Shown here: piece by piece, positions 1-8,295 of the stretch
How positions within the stretch are numbered: position 1 is the stretch's first letter
How the letters are laid out: every line of letters begins with the position of its first letter
Assembly: GCA_947588965.1 (NCBI GenBank)
Contig: CANQAN010000005.1
Span: 1 to 64,000, forward strand
Length of the DNA stretch: 64,000 nt
From: an uncultured Helicobacteraceae bacterium
GTDB taxonomy: Bacteria > Campylobacterota > Campylobacteria > Campylobacterales > Helicobacteraceae
Direction of reading: 5' to 3'
Notes under the pieces: model-generated
The model's database searches: none
What the model was told of the DNA's origin: nothing
What the model saw: the letters and a program-made list of their open reading frames with translations, nothing else
Position numbers and translations under genes: made by a program

Positions 1-28
1 GTGCGGAGATGAGAGTGTAAGAGATAAA

Positions 29-811
29 TCACATAAAGGCTTGATACAAAAGACGTGTTGAGAGTGCGAGGGAAATTATCACAACAAGAGGTCTTATGAT
101 GCGTACCCCATAACGTATTGCCATTTTTGAGCCAAGATTGGCACCAATGAATTGTCCAAATGCCATAACCAAACCTACAATCCATAAAATATGCCCACCA
201 AGCATAAAAAAAACAAGAGAAGCAAGATTTGTTGCGAAGTTATAGAGCTTCGCCTCTCCTAAGCTCTGCCTGATTTCAAATCCACCAAGCAAAATGAGGG
301 CTAATAATAAAAACGACCCTGTTCCAGGACCAAAAAAGCCATCATAAAAACCAATTGCAGCAATTGCAATCCCTAAAAACCCCTTGTATCCTCGTGTCTT
401 TTGTGCGCCGATATTGGGAGTGAATAGAAAATAGATTCCAAATAAAATAATCAAAAAAGGCAGAATCTTGGCGAGTAAGTCCGTCTGAATCCTCTGCACA
501 ACAAGAGTCCCAAAAGCAGAAAAAATGAAGGCTAATATTGCAAATGTTATGCATTTTTTCAAATCTATATAGCCTTTTTTGTAAAAATGCAAGGCCGCAG
601 AAAAACTCCCAAAAGATGCTTGGAGTTTGTTTGTTGCTAGGGATTCTATGGGAGGAATGCCAGAGATTAAGAGTGCTGGAATCGTAATCATTCCTCCCCC
701 TCCCGCAATTGCATCGATAAATCCCGCTACAAATGCCACAAGAAAAAGAAAGAAAAGGACTTCAAGTTTAAAATCAAGCAAAGATTCTAAGCCTAGCAAA
801 AATTCCTGCAT
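29..811 (-). CDS. TauE/SafE family membrane protein (putative sulfite/anion exporter)
   Basis: The 260-residue product is very hydrophobic, with about seven to eight predicted membrane segments. Its early glycine-rich motif (AGFIDAIAGGGG, about residues 28-39) is typical of the TauE/SafE (DUF81) family, and the length fits. Family members move sulfur-containing anions or other organic anions across the inner membrane; the substrate here cannot be read from sequence. It is the last minus-strand gene of the cluster, starting 10 bases beyond the stop of a pseudopilin gene, so it may be cotranscribed with it. Family assignment is firm, function is inferred. Confidence 0.85.
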   Translation of the reverse strand: MQEFLLGLESLLDFKLEVLFFLFLVAFVAGFIDAIAGGGGMITIPALLISGIPPIESLATNKLQASFGSFSAALHFYKKGYIDLKKCITFAILAFIFSAFGTLVVQRIQTDLLAKILPFLIILFGIYFLFTPNIGAQKTRGYKGFLGIAIAAIGFYDGFFGPGTGSFLLLALILLGGFEIRQSLGEAKLYNFATNLASLVFFMLGGHILWIVGLVMAFGQFIGANLGSKMAIRYGVRIIRPLVVIISLALSTRLLYQAFM

Positions 812-820
812 CGCTCTATC

Positions 821-1189
821 CTAAAACACATCGCACAGAGATTCGCCATTATGGAGTTTTGCACTCTTTGTATGTTGGCATTCTAATACAGAATTTTTGA
901 GGACAAAATAAGCTTTGCGACCATTATCGTTTGCAATGAAGCCATTTTTTTGCTTTGCGAAATTGCAATTTCCAGCTTTAAAATCAAGATGCTCATACAA
1001 TGCATCCCAATTGATAGCCTGTTTGTGCTGTGTTTTAAGTGCAAATTTTAATTGTAAGACTTGGAGTTGTAATTTTTTAATGCAGGTATTTTGCGTCAAA
1101 TTAAGAAAATTTGGAATCCCAATGCTAAGCAGGATTCCTAAAAGTAGTAAGACAAGCACAATCTCTAAGAGAGTAAAAGCCTTTTGCAT
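821..1189 (-). CDS. Type IV pilin/pseudopilin-like protein (downstream member)
   Basis: Small secreted protein with an N-terminal prepilin motif: MQKAFTLLEIV followed by a hydrophobic helix ending in GIPNFL. The processing site has Ala rather than Gly before the Phe, and the Glu at +5 is present. The frame is open back to a TTG at 1204, but the ATG at 1189 gives the canonical short leader and lies just after the stop of the upstream pilin gene, suggesting translational coupling. The C-terminal half has three Cys and no recognised domain. No assembly ATPase, secretin or prepilin peptidase lies nearby, so the machinery must be encoded elsewhere. Confidence 0.75.
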   Translation of the reverse strand: MQKAFTLLEIVLVLLLLGILLSIGIPNFLNLTQNTCIKKLQLQVLQLKFALKTQHKQAINWDALYEHLDFKAGNCNFAKQKNGFIANDNGRKAYFVLKNSVLECQHTKSAKLHNGESLCDVF

Positions 1190-1193
1190 AGCG

Positions 1194-1667
1194 TTAAAAC
1201 ACAATGGAATTGCTCAAAAGAGGAATCTTTAGAGATTGCTGGAGATTGATGCTTGAGATAAGCTTTGCGCATGTGTCGCCATTTGCATTGCCCGTTGTTT
1301 GTGTGGATAATTCCAAAAACTGCACATCTTTTGGATTTGTGGCGAGGGCATTATTGGAATTCAAAAGTTTCGCATTGATGCAGGGGTTCTGGTTTGAATC
1401 TTTGAGTTTGCTTGAAATTGTATAATCACTCAAATCCCAATTGGCACTACTAAGAGTGATTGCATTTAAAAATGTCCCCTCGCCCTGTGCTAAAAAATAT
1501 GCCAAAAAGGAAGTTTTGAGTGTATTGATGTCGCTCTTTAGGGCGACCATTTTTGCATCATCGCGACTTGCAGAGATTTTTGGAATCGCAACAGCTGCTA
1601 AAATCCCTAAAATCACTAAAATAAACACTAATTCAAGCATTGTAAAGGCTTTTTTGCAATGGCGCAT
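1194..1667 (-). CDS. Type IV pilin/pseudopilin-like protein (upstream member)
   Basis: 157 residues beginning with KKAFTMLELVFILVILG, a class III prepilin leader and transmembrane helix, then a soluble domain with two Cys. Start ATG at 1667 follows a good ribosome-binding site (AAAAAGGATTCCT). Like its downstream partner it has Ala at the -1 processing position. The two genes are consecutive and form a pair, perhaps components of a transformation or type II-like pseudopilus. Family assignment rests on the leader; the exact role is unknown. Confidence 0.78.
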   Translation of the reverse strand: MRHCKKAFTMLELVFILVILGILAAVAIPKISASRDDAKMVALKSDINTLKTSFLAYFLAQGEGTFLNAITLSSANWDLSDYTISSKLKDSNQNPCINAKLLNSNNALATNPKDVQFLELSTQTTGNANGDTCAKLISSINLQQSLKIPLLSNSIVF

Positions 1668-1714
1668 AGGAATCCTTTTTGTTGATTGTAACGCTTTTTA
1701 ATGCTCTTGTAAAG

Positions 1715-2374
1715 TCATATGATTTTGCTCAATGCATAGATCGCTGCTGTTTCACTCCTTAGAATGTTGCAGTTTGGCGCACTAAAGTGAAATTGCGGTT
1801 GCAAAATCTCACGTTCTTTTGTGCTTAAACCTCCCTCTGGACCGATTAAAAATGGAATCTCTAAGGGAGCAGAAATGCTTTGTGTGCAAAAGTCCATAAC
1901 TGCTATTTTTGGGTATTTTTGTAACACTTCATCCAAATGGGCAAGAATCTCAATTTTTAAGCGCGTGATGCGCCCACACTGTTCACAGGAATGCTCTATA
2001 ATCCTCGCTACGCGCTCTAAATCCAAGTGATATTGCTTCTGTGAAAAATCTGCATAAAAAAATGTGATTTGTGTGAGATTCAACTCATTGAGAAATGGAA
2101 TCGTTTTTTCAATGATTTTTGGCTCAATGAAAGCCCAAATCAAATGTCCTTTGGGTGGATTTTGCAGGTTCGTCTCCTCTGTGTGCTGTAGGGATAAGTG
2201 CGATTCTCTTTTGTCTAGAAATGTAATTTTGTAGAAATAAATGTTAGTGTCTTCTAAATTGCGCAATGCTAAGGATTCTGCCTTGTGACGTCGCACACGG
2301 AATATGTGATGATAATCCTCTCCTTCTAGCGTAATTTCTGCCTCTCCAGCTTTTTTGTGATAGACAAATTGCAT
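1715..2374 (-). CDS. rsmE: 16S rRNA (uracil-1498-N3)-methyltransferase RsmE
   Basis: 219 residues with RsmE/SPOUT features: an N-terminal PUA-like part (EDYHHIFRVRRHKAESL) and a C-terminal trefoil-knot SAM site with FLIGPEGGLSTKE followed by LRSETAAIYAL. It methylates N3 of U1498 in 16S rRNA. The length is slightly under that of E. coli RsmE, as in other Campylobacterales. The stop of the upstream membrane-protein gene is one base away, so the two are translationally linked. Confidence 0.92.
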   Translation of the reverse strand: MQFVYHKKAGEAEITLEGEDYHHIFRVRRHKAESLALRNLEDTNIYFYKITFLDKRESHLSLQHTEETNLQNPPKGHLIWAFIEPKIIEKTIPFLNELNLTQITFFYADFSQKQYHLDLERVARIIEHSCEQCGRITRLKIEILAHLDEVLQKYPKIAVMDFCTQSISAPLEIPFLIGPEGGLSTKEREILQPQFHFSAPNCNILRSETAAIYALSKII

Positions 2375-2375
2375 A

Positions 2376-2777
2376 TTAAATCACGAACAACAAGGCAAAG
2401 ACGCACAAATCAAAGCAATATTTGAGGGTTGCATTGCGAAAGAAAGATTCCCTTTTCTTAGGTTCTGCTTCAATGCGTATTTGTTTTTGCTTCTTGTGTC
2501 GCATAATCTCAAAAAATAGTACAAAACACCAAAGAACGAGCATTAATAAAGGCTTTAATGTGAGTGTGAAACCTAGCATTGCCCAAATGACAAATCCACT
2601 AAAGGCACTCGCGCTTAGAATTGTATAATAAGCAGGTGCGCTCAATGCAAGAATTTTGAGCTTTTTTGTATGTGAATGTGCAATTGTAAGCCAACAAAGA
2701 TTCCAAAGTGGAGGAATGAGTAAAACACAGGAGATGCAAAAATGTATAAAATTTAATTCAGTTCCGACAAATTCCAT
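2376..2777 (-). CDS. Small conserved membrane protein of unknown function
   Basis: 133 residues with about four hydrophobic segments and a basic loop near residue 95 (RHKKQKQIRIEAEPKKRE). I recognise no named family. It sits directly upstream of rsmE with a one-base gap, which supports it being a real gene. Likely an inner-membrane protein; no function proposed. Confidence 0.65.
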   Translation of the reverse strand: MEFVGTELNFIHFCISCVLLIPPLWNLCWLTIAHSHTKKLKILALSAPAYYTILSASAFSGFVIWAMLGFTLTLKPLLMLVLWCFVLFFEIMRHKKQKQIRIEAEPKKRESFFRNATLKYCFDLCVFALLFVI

Positions 2778-2835
2778 ATCTTATCTTTAAATTTGCTTAA
2801 CTCTGTGTCCTTAGGGGATTCTTGGTTTTGAAATT

Positions 2836-2912
<77 letters not shown>

Positions 2913-2942
2913 ATCAATCAAATTCACAAATTGATAATGAAG

Positions 2943-3017
2943 TGGCTGGGGTACAAGGACTCGAACCTCGAAATGGCTGGACCAAAACCAGCTGCCTTGC
3001 CATTTGGCGATACCCCA
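2943..3017 (-). tRNA. tRNA-Gln (anticodon TTG)
   Basis: 75-nt cloverleaf beginning TGGGGTATCGCCAA and ending TACCCCAGCCA, closely resembling bacterial tRNA-Gln. The anticodon stem-loop is GCTGG-TTTTGGT-CCAGC, giving anticodon TTG. The CCA end is encoded. A consensus promoter lies just upstream, and tRNA-fMet follows 30 nt downstream. Confidence 0.95.
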
Positions 3018-3035
3018 ATGACTTTTGAAATGTGG

Positions 3036-3064
3036 ATTATATCTCAATTTATGCAATTTGTCAA
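3036..3064 (-). promoter_or_regulatory. Consensus sigma-70-type promoter of the tRNA operon
   Basis: On the minus strand there is a perfect TTGACA (3064-3059), a 17-base spacer and a perfect TATAAT (3041-3036), ending 18 bases before the first base of tRNA-Gln. This is the strongest housekeeping promoter seen in the window, as expected for stable RNA. Confidence 0.85.
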
Positions 3065-3167
3065 TATTTCAAGCCTTGCAAATCGCTTGAGGATTCTGTA
3101 GGTTTTCTTTGAGTTTGCTTTTGTGGATAAATTGGCAAATGTAAAATGAATATTGTCAAAAAGGAAT

Positions 3168-4271
3168 CTATACGTTGAATCTAAAATGAATCACATCTCC
3201 ATCTTTGACCTCGTAGTCTTTGCCCTCTAGACGCAGTTTTCCTGCTTCTTTAGCCCCACTCTCTCCTTTATAAGCGATAAAATCTTCATAACTTATCACT
3301 TCAGCCTTGATGAATCCTTTTTCAAAATCATTGTGAATCACACTTGCAGCCTTTGGAGCCTTATCACCTTTGCGTATAGTCCAAGAACGTACCTCAAGCA
3401 CTCCTGCTGTAAAATAATTGATGAGTCCAAGTTTATGAAAAGCTGTGCGTATGATTTGATGAAGTCCGCTCTCTTTAGCCCCCAAAGAGCCTAAAAATTC
3501 ACTGATTTCCTCTTCACTCAAACCAATCAACTCCTCTTCAATCTTAGCACAAATTTTTATCACTTCTTGATTGTGTTTTGTGGCATATTCTTTGAGCTGT
3601 TTGACAAAATCATTATCTTTTGAAAGCCCATTTTCATCGACATTTGCACCATAAATCACTTCTTTAGCAGAAAGCAGTCTTAATTCTTTGATTAAATTTT
3701 TGTAATGTTCGCTCTCTCTACCCTCAAAGCTACTTGCAGATAAACCTTGATTTAAATGCTCTAGCAAGGAATTTGCAAACTCCAAACTCTCTTTAGCACC
3801 CTTTTGATTTGCCTTTGCTTCTTTATTGAGCTTTTCTATCTTTTTGCTTAGCTGTTCAATATCCGCTAAAATCAGCTCTGTATTGATAATCTCAATATCT
3901 CTTATAGGATTTATACCGCCTTCAGTATGCGTAATATTTTCATCATCAAAGCATCTGACTATGTGTAAAATCACTTCAGTCTCACGAATATTTGAAAGAA
4001 ATTTATTACCAAGCCCCTCCCCTTGACTCGCACCCCTAACAAGTCCTGCAATATCTACAAATTCAATCAAAGAATGCAAAATCTTTTGAGGTTTGACGAT
4101 TTTAGCAAGTTCAAAAAGTCTAGAATCCGGCACTTCAACCAGTGCTTTATTAGGCTCTATAGTGCAAAAGGGATAATTAGCACTTTGAGCGTTTTGAGCT
4201 TGAGTTAAGGCGTTAAAAGTTGTGGATTTTCCGACATTTGGTAATCCTACTATGCCGACACGAAGATTCAC
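3168..4271 (-). CDS. ychF: Redox-regulated ribosome-binding GTPase/ATPase YchF (OLA1)
   Basis: 367 residues, normal family length. P-loop GLPNVGKSTTFNAL lies at about residues 9-22, followed by NYPFCTIEPN and DIAGLVRGASQGEGLGNKFL, all hallmarks of YchF/OLA1. The C-terminal TGS domain (GAKEAGKLRLEGKDYEVKDGDVIHFRFNV) is present. These proteins prefer ATP, bind ribosomes and affect stress responses. It is a single gene, separated from the divergent cupin gene by about 280 bases. Confidence 0.96.
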   Translation of the reverse strand: MNLRVGIVGLPNVGKSTTFNALTQAQNAQSANYPFCTIEPNKALVEVPDSRLFELAKIVKPQKILHSLIEFVDIAGLVRGASQGEGLGNKFLSNIRETEVILHIVRCFDDENITHTEGGINPIRDIEIINTELILADIEQLSKKIEKLNKEAKANQKGAKESLEFANSLLEHLNQGLSASSFEGRESEHYKNLIKELRLLSAKEVIYGANVDENGLSKDNDFVKQLKEYATKHNQEVIKICAKIEEELIGLSEEEISEFLGSLGAKESGLHQIIRTAFHKLGLINYFTAGVLEVRSWTIRKGDKAPKAASVIHNDFEKGFIKAEVISYEDFIAYKGESGAKEAGKLRLEGKDYEVKDGDVIHFRFNV

Positions 4272-4548
4272 AGATTACTCCTTAGCAAACCTAATACTTC
4301 AAGCTGATTGTTTGCACACATTTTTACTCCTTAAATCACTTGTGCACATTTGCAGATTTAAGAATCCACAAATCAAAAGTTGTCAATTATATTCTTTATT
4401 CTTTTATAACTCACTTAACTCCCTCTTTCTTGTGCTTGTTTGCTTGAGGATTCTTATTGCAAGTTTTGTTTTAGCAAATTTGCATTATGATTTCACTTGC
4501 GATACTCTATAAGAGTGTGGCTTATTTATAGATTCATAAAGGACACAA

Positions 4549-5040
4549 ATGCAAAGGAATTTCAAAATCGCTCTTGTGGCTTGTTTTTTGGCAACTCTTA
4601 TGCAAGGATTTGGAGGAGAAAATATGCAATGGATTGATAAAGCGGGAAGTTTAGGGGGGTTCACGGGAAATGAAAAGATTTTCACGGGCAAAGTTAAGGT
4701 TACAGAAATGTTTAAAAGTAACGAATGGCGCGAGTTTGGTGGCGGTTTGGTGGAGTTTGAAAAAGGTGCTAGAAGTGCGTGGCATACGCATCCAGCTGGA
4801 CAAACACTCATAGTAACAGAGGGCGAGATTCTCACAGGTGTGGAGAGTGGTGAATCTTGGATTACAAAAAAGGGTGATGTGATTAATTGTCCAATAGGTG
4901 TTAAGCATTTCCATGGTGCAAGCAGCCGTTCAAATGGCTCACACATTGCTCTTACAGGCGTTAAAAATGGGGAAAATGTCGTGTGGTTAGAAAAAGTTAG
5001 CGATGAGGAATATGAAAAAGCCAATCAAAATGCGCAATAA
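4549..5040 (+). CDS. Cupin-domain protein with export leader
   Basis: 163 residues. A Sec-type leader covers about residues 1-22. The cupin has motif 1 around H79-x-H81-x3-Q85 and motif 2 with H120-x-H122, the metal site of the small cupins related to carboxymuconolactone-decarboxylase-associated and Mn-hydroxynitrile-lyase cupins. The catalytic role is unknown. Cytosolic relatives typically begin near MQWIDKAG, which here is M26 (ATG at 4624). That internal ATG is preceded by GGAGGAGAAAAT, a strong ribosome-binding site that is itself translated as GGEN. Two products, exported and cytosolic, are therefore possible. Confidence 0.82.
   Translation: MQRNFKIALVACFLATLMQGFGGENMQWIDKAGSLGGFTGNEKIFTGKVKVTEMFKSNEWREFGGGLVEFEKGARSAWHTHPAGQTLIVTEGEILTGVESGESWITKKGDVINCPIGVKHFHGASSRSNGSHIALTGVKNGENVVWLEKVSDEEYEKANQNAQ
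4618..4626 (+). promoter_or_regulatory. Internal ribosome-binding site and second start in the cupin gene
   Basis: An AGGAG core lies about five bases before the in-frame ATG at 4624-4626, inside the leader-encoding region. Initiation here would give a 138-residue cytosolic cupin lacking the leader. Seen directly in sequence; use is inferred. Confidence 0.55.
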
Positions 5041-5087
5041 ATTGCGTATCTTGCAATAGTGATTCTAGTGTTCTTGCCTATTATTTT

Positions 5088-5124
5088 GAATCCCTCTCTA
5101 AAAAGGGAGGGATTCTGCTCTTTT
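5088..5124 (+). terminator. Intrinsic terminator of the cupin gene
   Basis: A perfect 9-bp stem (GAATCCCTC, 5088-5096, with GAGGGATTC, 5107-5115) and a 10-base loop is followed by TGCTCTTTTT. It lies 48 bases beyond the cupin stop. Confidence 0.8.
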
Positions 5125-5196
5125 TATTCTGTGAAACTTGCTAAATCCCACCAACCCTAAAGATTTTGCTTGACTTCTAAGTTCTCATAGAGAATC

Positions 5197-5997
5197 TTAA
5201 TGCAACACAACTCCTGCTAAGATATAAAAGGGAGCGACATATTTGTTCTCACCGCCTACAAGTACATGTAAAATGTCCTTGTCTTTTCCTTTTTTGAGGC
5301 ATTCTCTCAAATCCAACACTCCAAGCAAAAGCCCACCATCAATGTGCCTTGTCGTTCTGCTATCAAGTCCATCATATAATGCCTGAAGTTCTTGTGCAAG
5401 TTGGTTGGGTCCGTCATCTAATAGTTTCATAATATTTTCATCTTTGTAAAACTTATCATAGTCTTTTGTACGAAAATACATGATTGTATTAAACAAAGCG
5501 AGTTTATGGATTCTAATGCCTTGCTTATTATCGATTTTGTGAAGCTCAAGAACTTGATTGTAAGCCGTATTCACTCTATTAACAGCATCGATTTTCCATC
5601 CATCTTTATTTAAATAACAACCTATATACTTATCTTCTATCCACACTTCAAAGTCTTTATCCTTGCTCATACACCAGAAATCAGTGCTACGTCGCTTTTT
5701 GTTTAAAAAATCATATTCTTCCGTACCTCTGCCAACTTCACTCATGTGATAGGGTGTGAGGGAATGTATGGCTGCAGAAATGCTTGAATAAGCTGTCTTT
5801 TCACCCTCAACAAGTGGAAAGACTCTATCAATTTTATTTTCAAGCATGGTGAGATTAATATCAAAAACGAGTTGGCAAAACTCATCAAAAAACTTCTTAA
5901 ACTTCCTACCTTTTTCTATGCTATGGTCTCTATAATAGGAATCTAAAAGCTCATATTTGTACAAAGAGTTGGAATCCTTAAAGCGTTCAACAGACAT
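5197..5997 (-). CDS. Unknown protein with a PD-(D/E)XK-like motif
   Basis: 266 residues with no family I can name. It is soluble and rich in Lys, Asp and Tyr. Residues 104-123 contain STDFW, then D106, a 14-residue spacing, and E121-D122-K123 after a hydrophobic strand (FEVWI). This is the spacing of a PD-(D/E)XK nuclease core, though many proteins contain such a motif by chance. The C-terminal end is hydrophobic (PFYILAGVVLH). Ribosome-binding site AGGAGG lies just before the ATG. It stands alone between the cupin and the ion channel, in an AT-rich surround, which suggests accessory DNA. Confidence 0.6.
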   Translation of the reverse strand: MSVERFKDSNSLYKYELLDSYYRDHSIEKGRKFKKFFDEFCQLVFDINLTMLENKIDRVFPLVEGEKTAYSSISAAIHSLTPYHMSEVGRGTEEYDFLNKKRRSTDFWCMSKDKDFEVWIEDKYIGCYLNKDGWKIDAVNRVNTAYNQVLELHKIDNKQGIRIHKLALFNTIMYFRTKDYDKFYKDENIMKLLDDGPNQLAQELQALYDGLDSRTTRHIDGGLLLGVLDLRECLKKGKDKDILHVLVGGENKYVAPFYILAGVVLH

Positions 5998-6067
5998 CTC
6001 AAGCCTCCTTTTGAATTTAAATTATATTATAATTATAACAATATTATACTTAATTTATAATTAGACT

Positions 6068-6793
6068 TTATTGGACTCTTTCTTTTTCTTTTGGCTCATT
6101 TTTGCGCTCTTTAATTTCGCTGATATTGTCAATAATCAAGCCAATAATGATATTAAGCACCACAAAACTCACGACAATAATAAAGCTAATAAAATATATC
6201 CACGCATAAGGATAAATGCGCATTGTAGGTCGTGCTATGGATTCACTCCAGCCCTCTCCTGTCATAATCTGAAAGAGAGTGAAAAAGCTGCGCCCCAAAT
6301 TCCCAAAGTATTCGGGCATGGCCGCTCCAAAAACGCGCGTCCCAAAAATGGCATAAATATAATAGACAAGCAAGAGTAATCCGCCTATATACAGGACATT
6401 AGGGGCTGTTTTTAAGATAACCATTATGATAAACTTAAGTTGTGGAACAGCAGAAAAAATGCGCACCACCTTAATCACTCTAAACAATCTAAAAATAATA
6501 ATATCTCCACCAAAAGAAAATAGGGTCTCATTGACAAAGGGTATGACCGAAAAGCCAACAATGACAAAGTCAAAGAGATTCCAATGAGATTTGAAAAAAT
6601 CCCTCTGATAAACTGCTATTTTGAGTCCTATTTCAAACACATAAAACCCCAGACAAATTCTATCAAATAGGATAAGAAATGAACGTGGAATGAAGCTATT
6701 ATCAAGGCTTAAAAGCCCTAAAGCAATGGAATTTAAGATAATAACTGCTAAAATGATATTTGAAATGAAAGCAGATTCTAAAAAGCCTTTCAA
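6068..6793 (-). CDS. Single-domain voltage-gated cation channel (NavBac/ion_trans family) with TGEGWSE filter
   Basis: About 241 residues and six membrane segments, the architecture of homotetrameric bacterial Nav/Cav channels. S4 (FRLFRVIKVVRIF) has four positive residues every third position: R102, R105, K108, R111. The pore filter reads T178-G-E-G-W-S-E184 in place of the Na-channel TLESWS. Start: the frame is open to a GTG at 6814, but a ribosome-binding site (AAGGGGG) lies inside that extension, five bases before a TTG at 6793, which I prefer. The C-terminal tail is short and charged. The ion selected is not known; see findings. Confidence 0.85.
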   Translation of the reverse strand: MKGFLESAFISNIILAVIILNSIALGLLSLDNSFIPRSFLILFDRICLGFYVFEIGLKIAVYQRDFFKSHWNLFDFVIVGFSVIPFVNETLFSFGGDIIIFRLFRVIKVVRIFSAVPQLKFIIMVILKTAPNVLYIGGLLLLVYYIYAIFGTRVFGAAMPEYFGNLGRSFFTLFQIMTGEGWSESIARPTMRIYPYAWIYFISFIIVVSFVVLNIIIGLIIDNISEIKERKNEPKEKERVQ

Positions 6794-6814
6794 TATGACC
6801 CCCTTAATACACAC

Positions 6815-7229
6815 AAAAACTCATGCGTTGCAATCCTCTTTGCTTTGACAATCCACTTGCTACTTTTTGCATTATTCTTTGCATGACGTGGAATCTCTTT
6901 TGATTGAGCTGATATAATCCATCAAAGATTCTTTTTGTTTAAAAGCAGTGAAATAATTCTAGTTTAACGATACTTAAAATATATTTAATCAATAATTTTA
7001 AAAAACATTCTGATGATAAACAAATAGCGGCAATAGAGAGGAATAGGGGACTTTTAGGGATTTAAGAGATGTGAAAGACTCATAAGTGTGCAGGTGTGTT
7101 GATAATAAGGCTCTCAACGACTTGTTTGAAGCGCATGGCTCAATGCACTTGGCGGAGAATCCATTTTGTGCTTTGAGGCAATTTTAGGATTCTCCTTGCA
7201 TTTATCAATAAAATAGAGTTTGTTGAAAT
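6815..7229. other. Intergenic region with an inverted repeat
   Basis: About 415 bases without a convincing gene. It holds AT-rich sequence near 6955-7020 and a 9-bp inverted repeat (GGAGAATCC at 7154-7162 and GGATTCTCC at 7187-7195, 24-base loop) beyond the 3' end of the hydrolase gene. The repeat has no adjoining T-run, so it is a weak terminator candidate at best. Confidence 0.4.
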
Positions 7230-8294
7230 TTATCCCAGATGGGATTTGAAAAATTCTGTGATTTTTGCAAAAGGGATTTTATCCGCATTGTCGTATAAAT
7301 CCACATGATTTGCGTCTTTTATGATGAGCAATTCTTTATTTTTACCCTTAAGCTTCTTAAAAGCATCCTCGCTAAAATATCGGCTGTGTGCCTTTTCTCC
7401 GTGAATGACAAGCACTGCACTTTGAATCTCATCGCTAAAGGCAAGTATAGGGAGATTCATCAAAGATAAAGATGAAGTTTGATTCCAATTGCCATTTGAG
7501 TTGATTGAACGCTTATGAAATCCCCTTTTAGTCTTGTAATAATCCCAATAATCCTTGATAAATTGCGGTTCGTCTCCTGTAAGTTTTTCTGGCAAACCTT
7601 GAGCCTTCGCATAGCTTTTGTTTTTAAAATCAAGCGTTCTTTGCTTGTTAAGCTGTTCTTTGAGGGCATAACGTGCCTTAGCGTCCATAGTGTCATTATA
7701 ACCATAGGCATTAACCCTTGTCATATCATACATTGTAGAGGCTACAGTGGCTTTGATTCTTGTATCCATTGCTGCAGCATTGATAGCAAAACCACTAAAG
7801 CCACAGATTCCTAAAATCCCTATCTTTTCCGCATCAACATTGCTTTGATTGCTTAGAAAATCCACTGCCGCAGAAAAATCCTCTGTGTTAATATCTGGCG
7901 AAGCGACATTTTGCGGTAAGCTCTGATTTGCTAATGCACTCTCACCTGTGAAAGAGGGGTCAAAGGCAAGGGTTATGAAGCCTTGTTCTGCTAAAGTTTG
8001 AGCATAAAATCCAGAGGCTTGTTCCTTGACAGCTCCAAAAGGACCGCTTATTGCAATGGCAGCAAATTTGCCTTGCTTTGTATTTTTTGGTGTGTATAAA
8101 TCCCCCACTAAAGTGATTCCGAAGCGATTTTTAAATTCAACCTTTTCCACAGCGACCTCATCGTTTTTTGGAAAAACCTTATCCCATGTTTGATTTGACA
8201 TTTTATCTCCTTGTTTTGAAAAAAGTAAATGAGGCATTGCAGCCAATGCCAAACTTGAAACCGACGCCTTTTTTATGAAAGTTCTTCTTTGCAT
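7230..8294 (-). CDS. Alpha/beta hydrolase (dienelactone-hydrolase-like) with Tat leader
   Basis: 354 residues. The first 31 form a twin-arginine leader (MQRRTFIKK, hydrophobic stretch, basic end). The rest is an alpha/beta hydrolase with nucleophile elbow GILGICGFSG, where the Cys is the likely nucleophile by comparison with relatives, and conserved blocks STMYDMTRV, LPEKLTGDEPQF, HGEKAHSRYFSED and a late His (DANHVDLYD). The substrate is unknown. M32 (ATG at 8201) is the usual N-terminus of leaderless relatives and is preceded by AAGGAGATAAA, a ribosome-binding site translated as QGDK. Last gene of a three-gene minus-strand unit driven from the MerR-type promoter near 9.9 kb. Confidence 0.82.
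   Translation of the reverse strand: MQRRTFIKKASVSSLALAAMPHLLFSKQGDKMSNQTWDKVFPKNDEVAVEKVEFKNRFGITLVGDLYTPKNTKQGKFAAIAISGPFGAVKEQASGFYAQTLAEQGFITLAFDPSFTGESALANQSLPQNVASPDINTEDFSAAVDFLSNQSNVDAEKIGILGICGFSGFAINAAAMDTRIKATVASTMYDMTRVNAYGYNDTMDAKARYALKEQLNKQRTLDFKNKSYAKAQGLPEKLTGDEPQFIKDYWDYYKTKRGFHKRSINSNGNWNQTSSLSLMNLPILAFSDEIQSAVLVIHGEKAHSRYFSEDAFKKLKGKNKELLIIKDANHVDLYDNADKIPFAKITEFFKSHLG
8199..8213 (-). promoter_or_regulatory. Internal ribosome-binding site and second start in the hydrolase gene
   Basis: Minus-strand AAGGAG followed by ATAAA and an in-frame ATG (8201-8199). It would initiate a leaderless cytosolic enzyme of 323 residues. Confidence 0.55.
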
Positions 8295-8295
8295 T

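Noticed and set aside
4272-4548. Small gene between ychF and the cupin
   Set aside because: Frames there lack a ribosome-binding site and protein-like composition; it is probably the divergent promoter region.
4485-5024. 179-codon minus-strand frame opposite the cupin gene
   Set aside because: Pro/Ser-rich antisense shadow; the plus strand encodes a clear cupin with a ribosome-binding site and terminator.
6794-6814. GTG start of the ion channel giving seven more residues
   Set aside because: The ribosome-binding site AAGGGGG lies inside this extension; the TTG at 6793 fits it.
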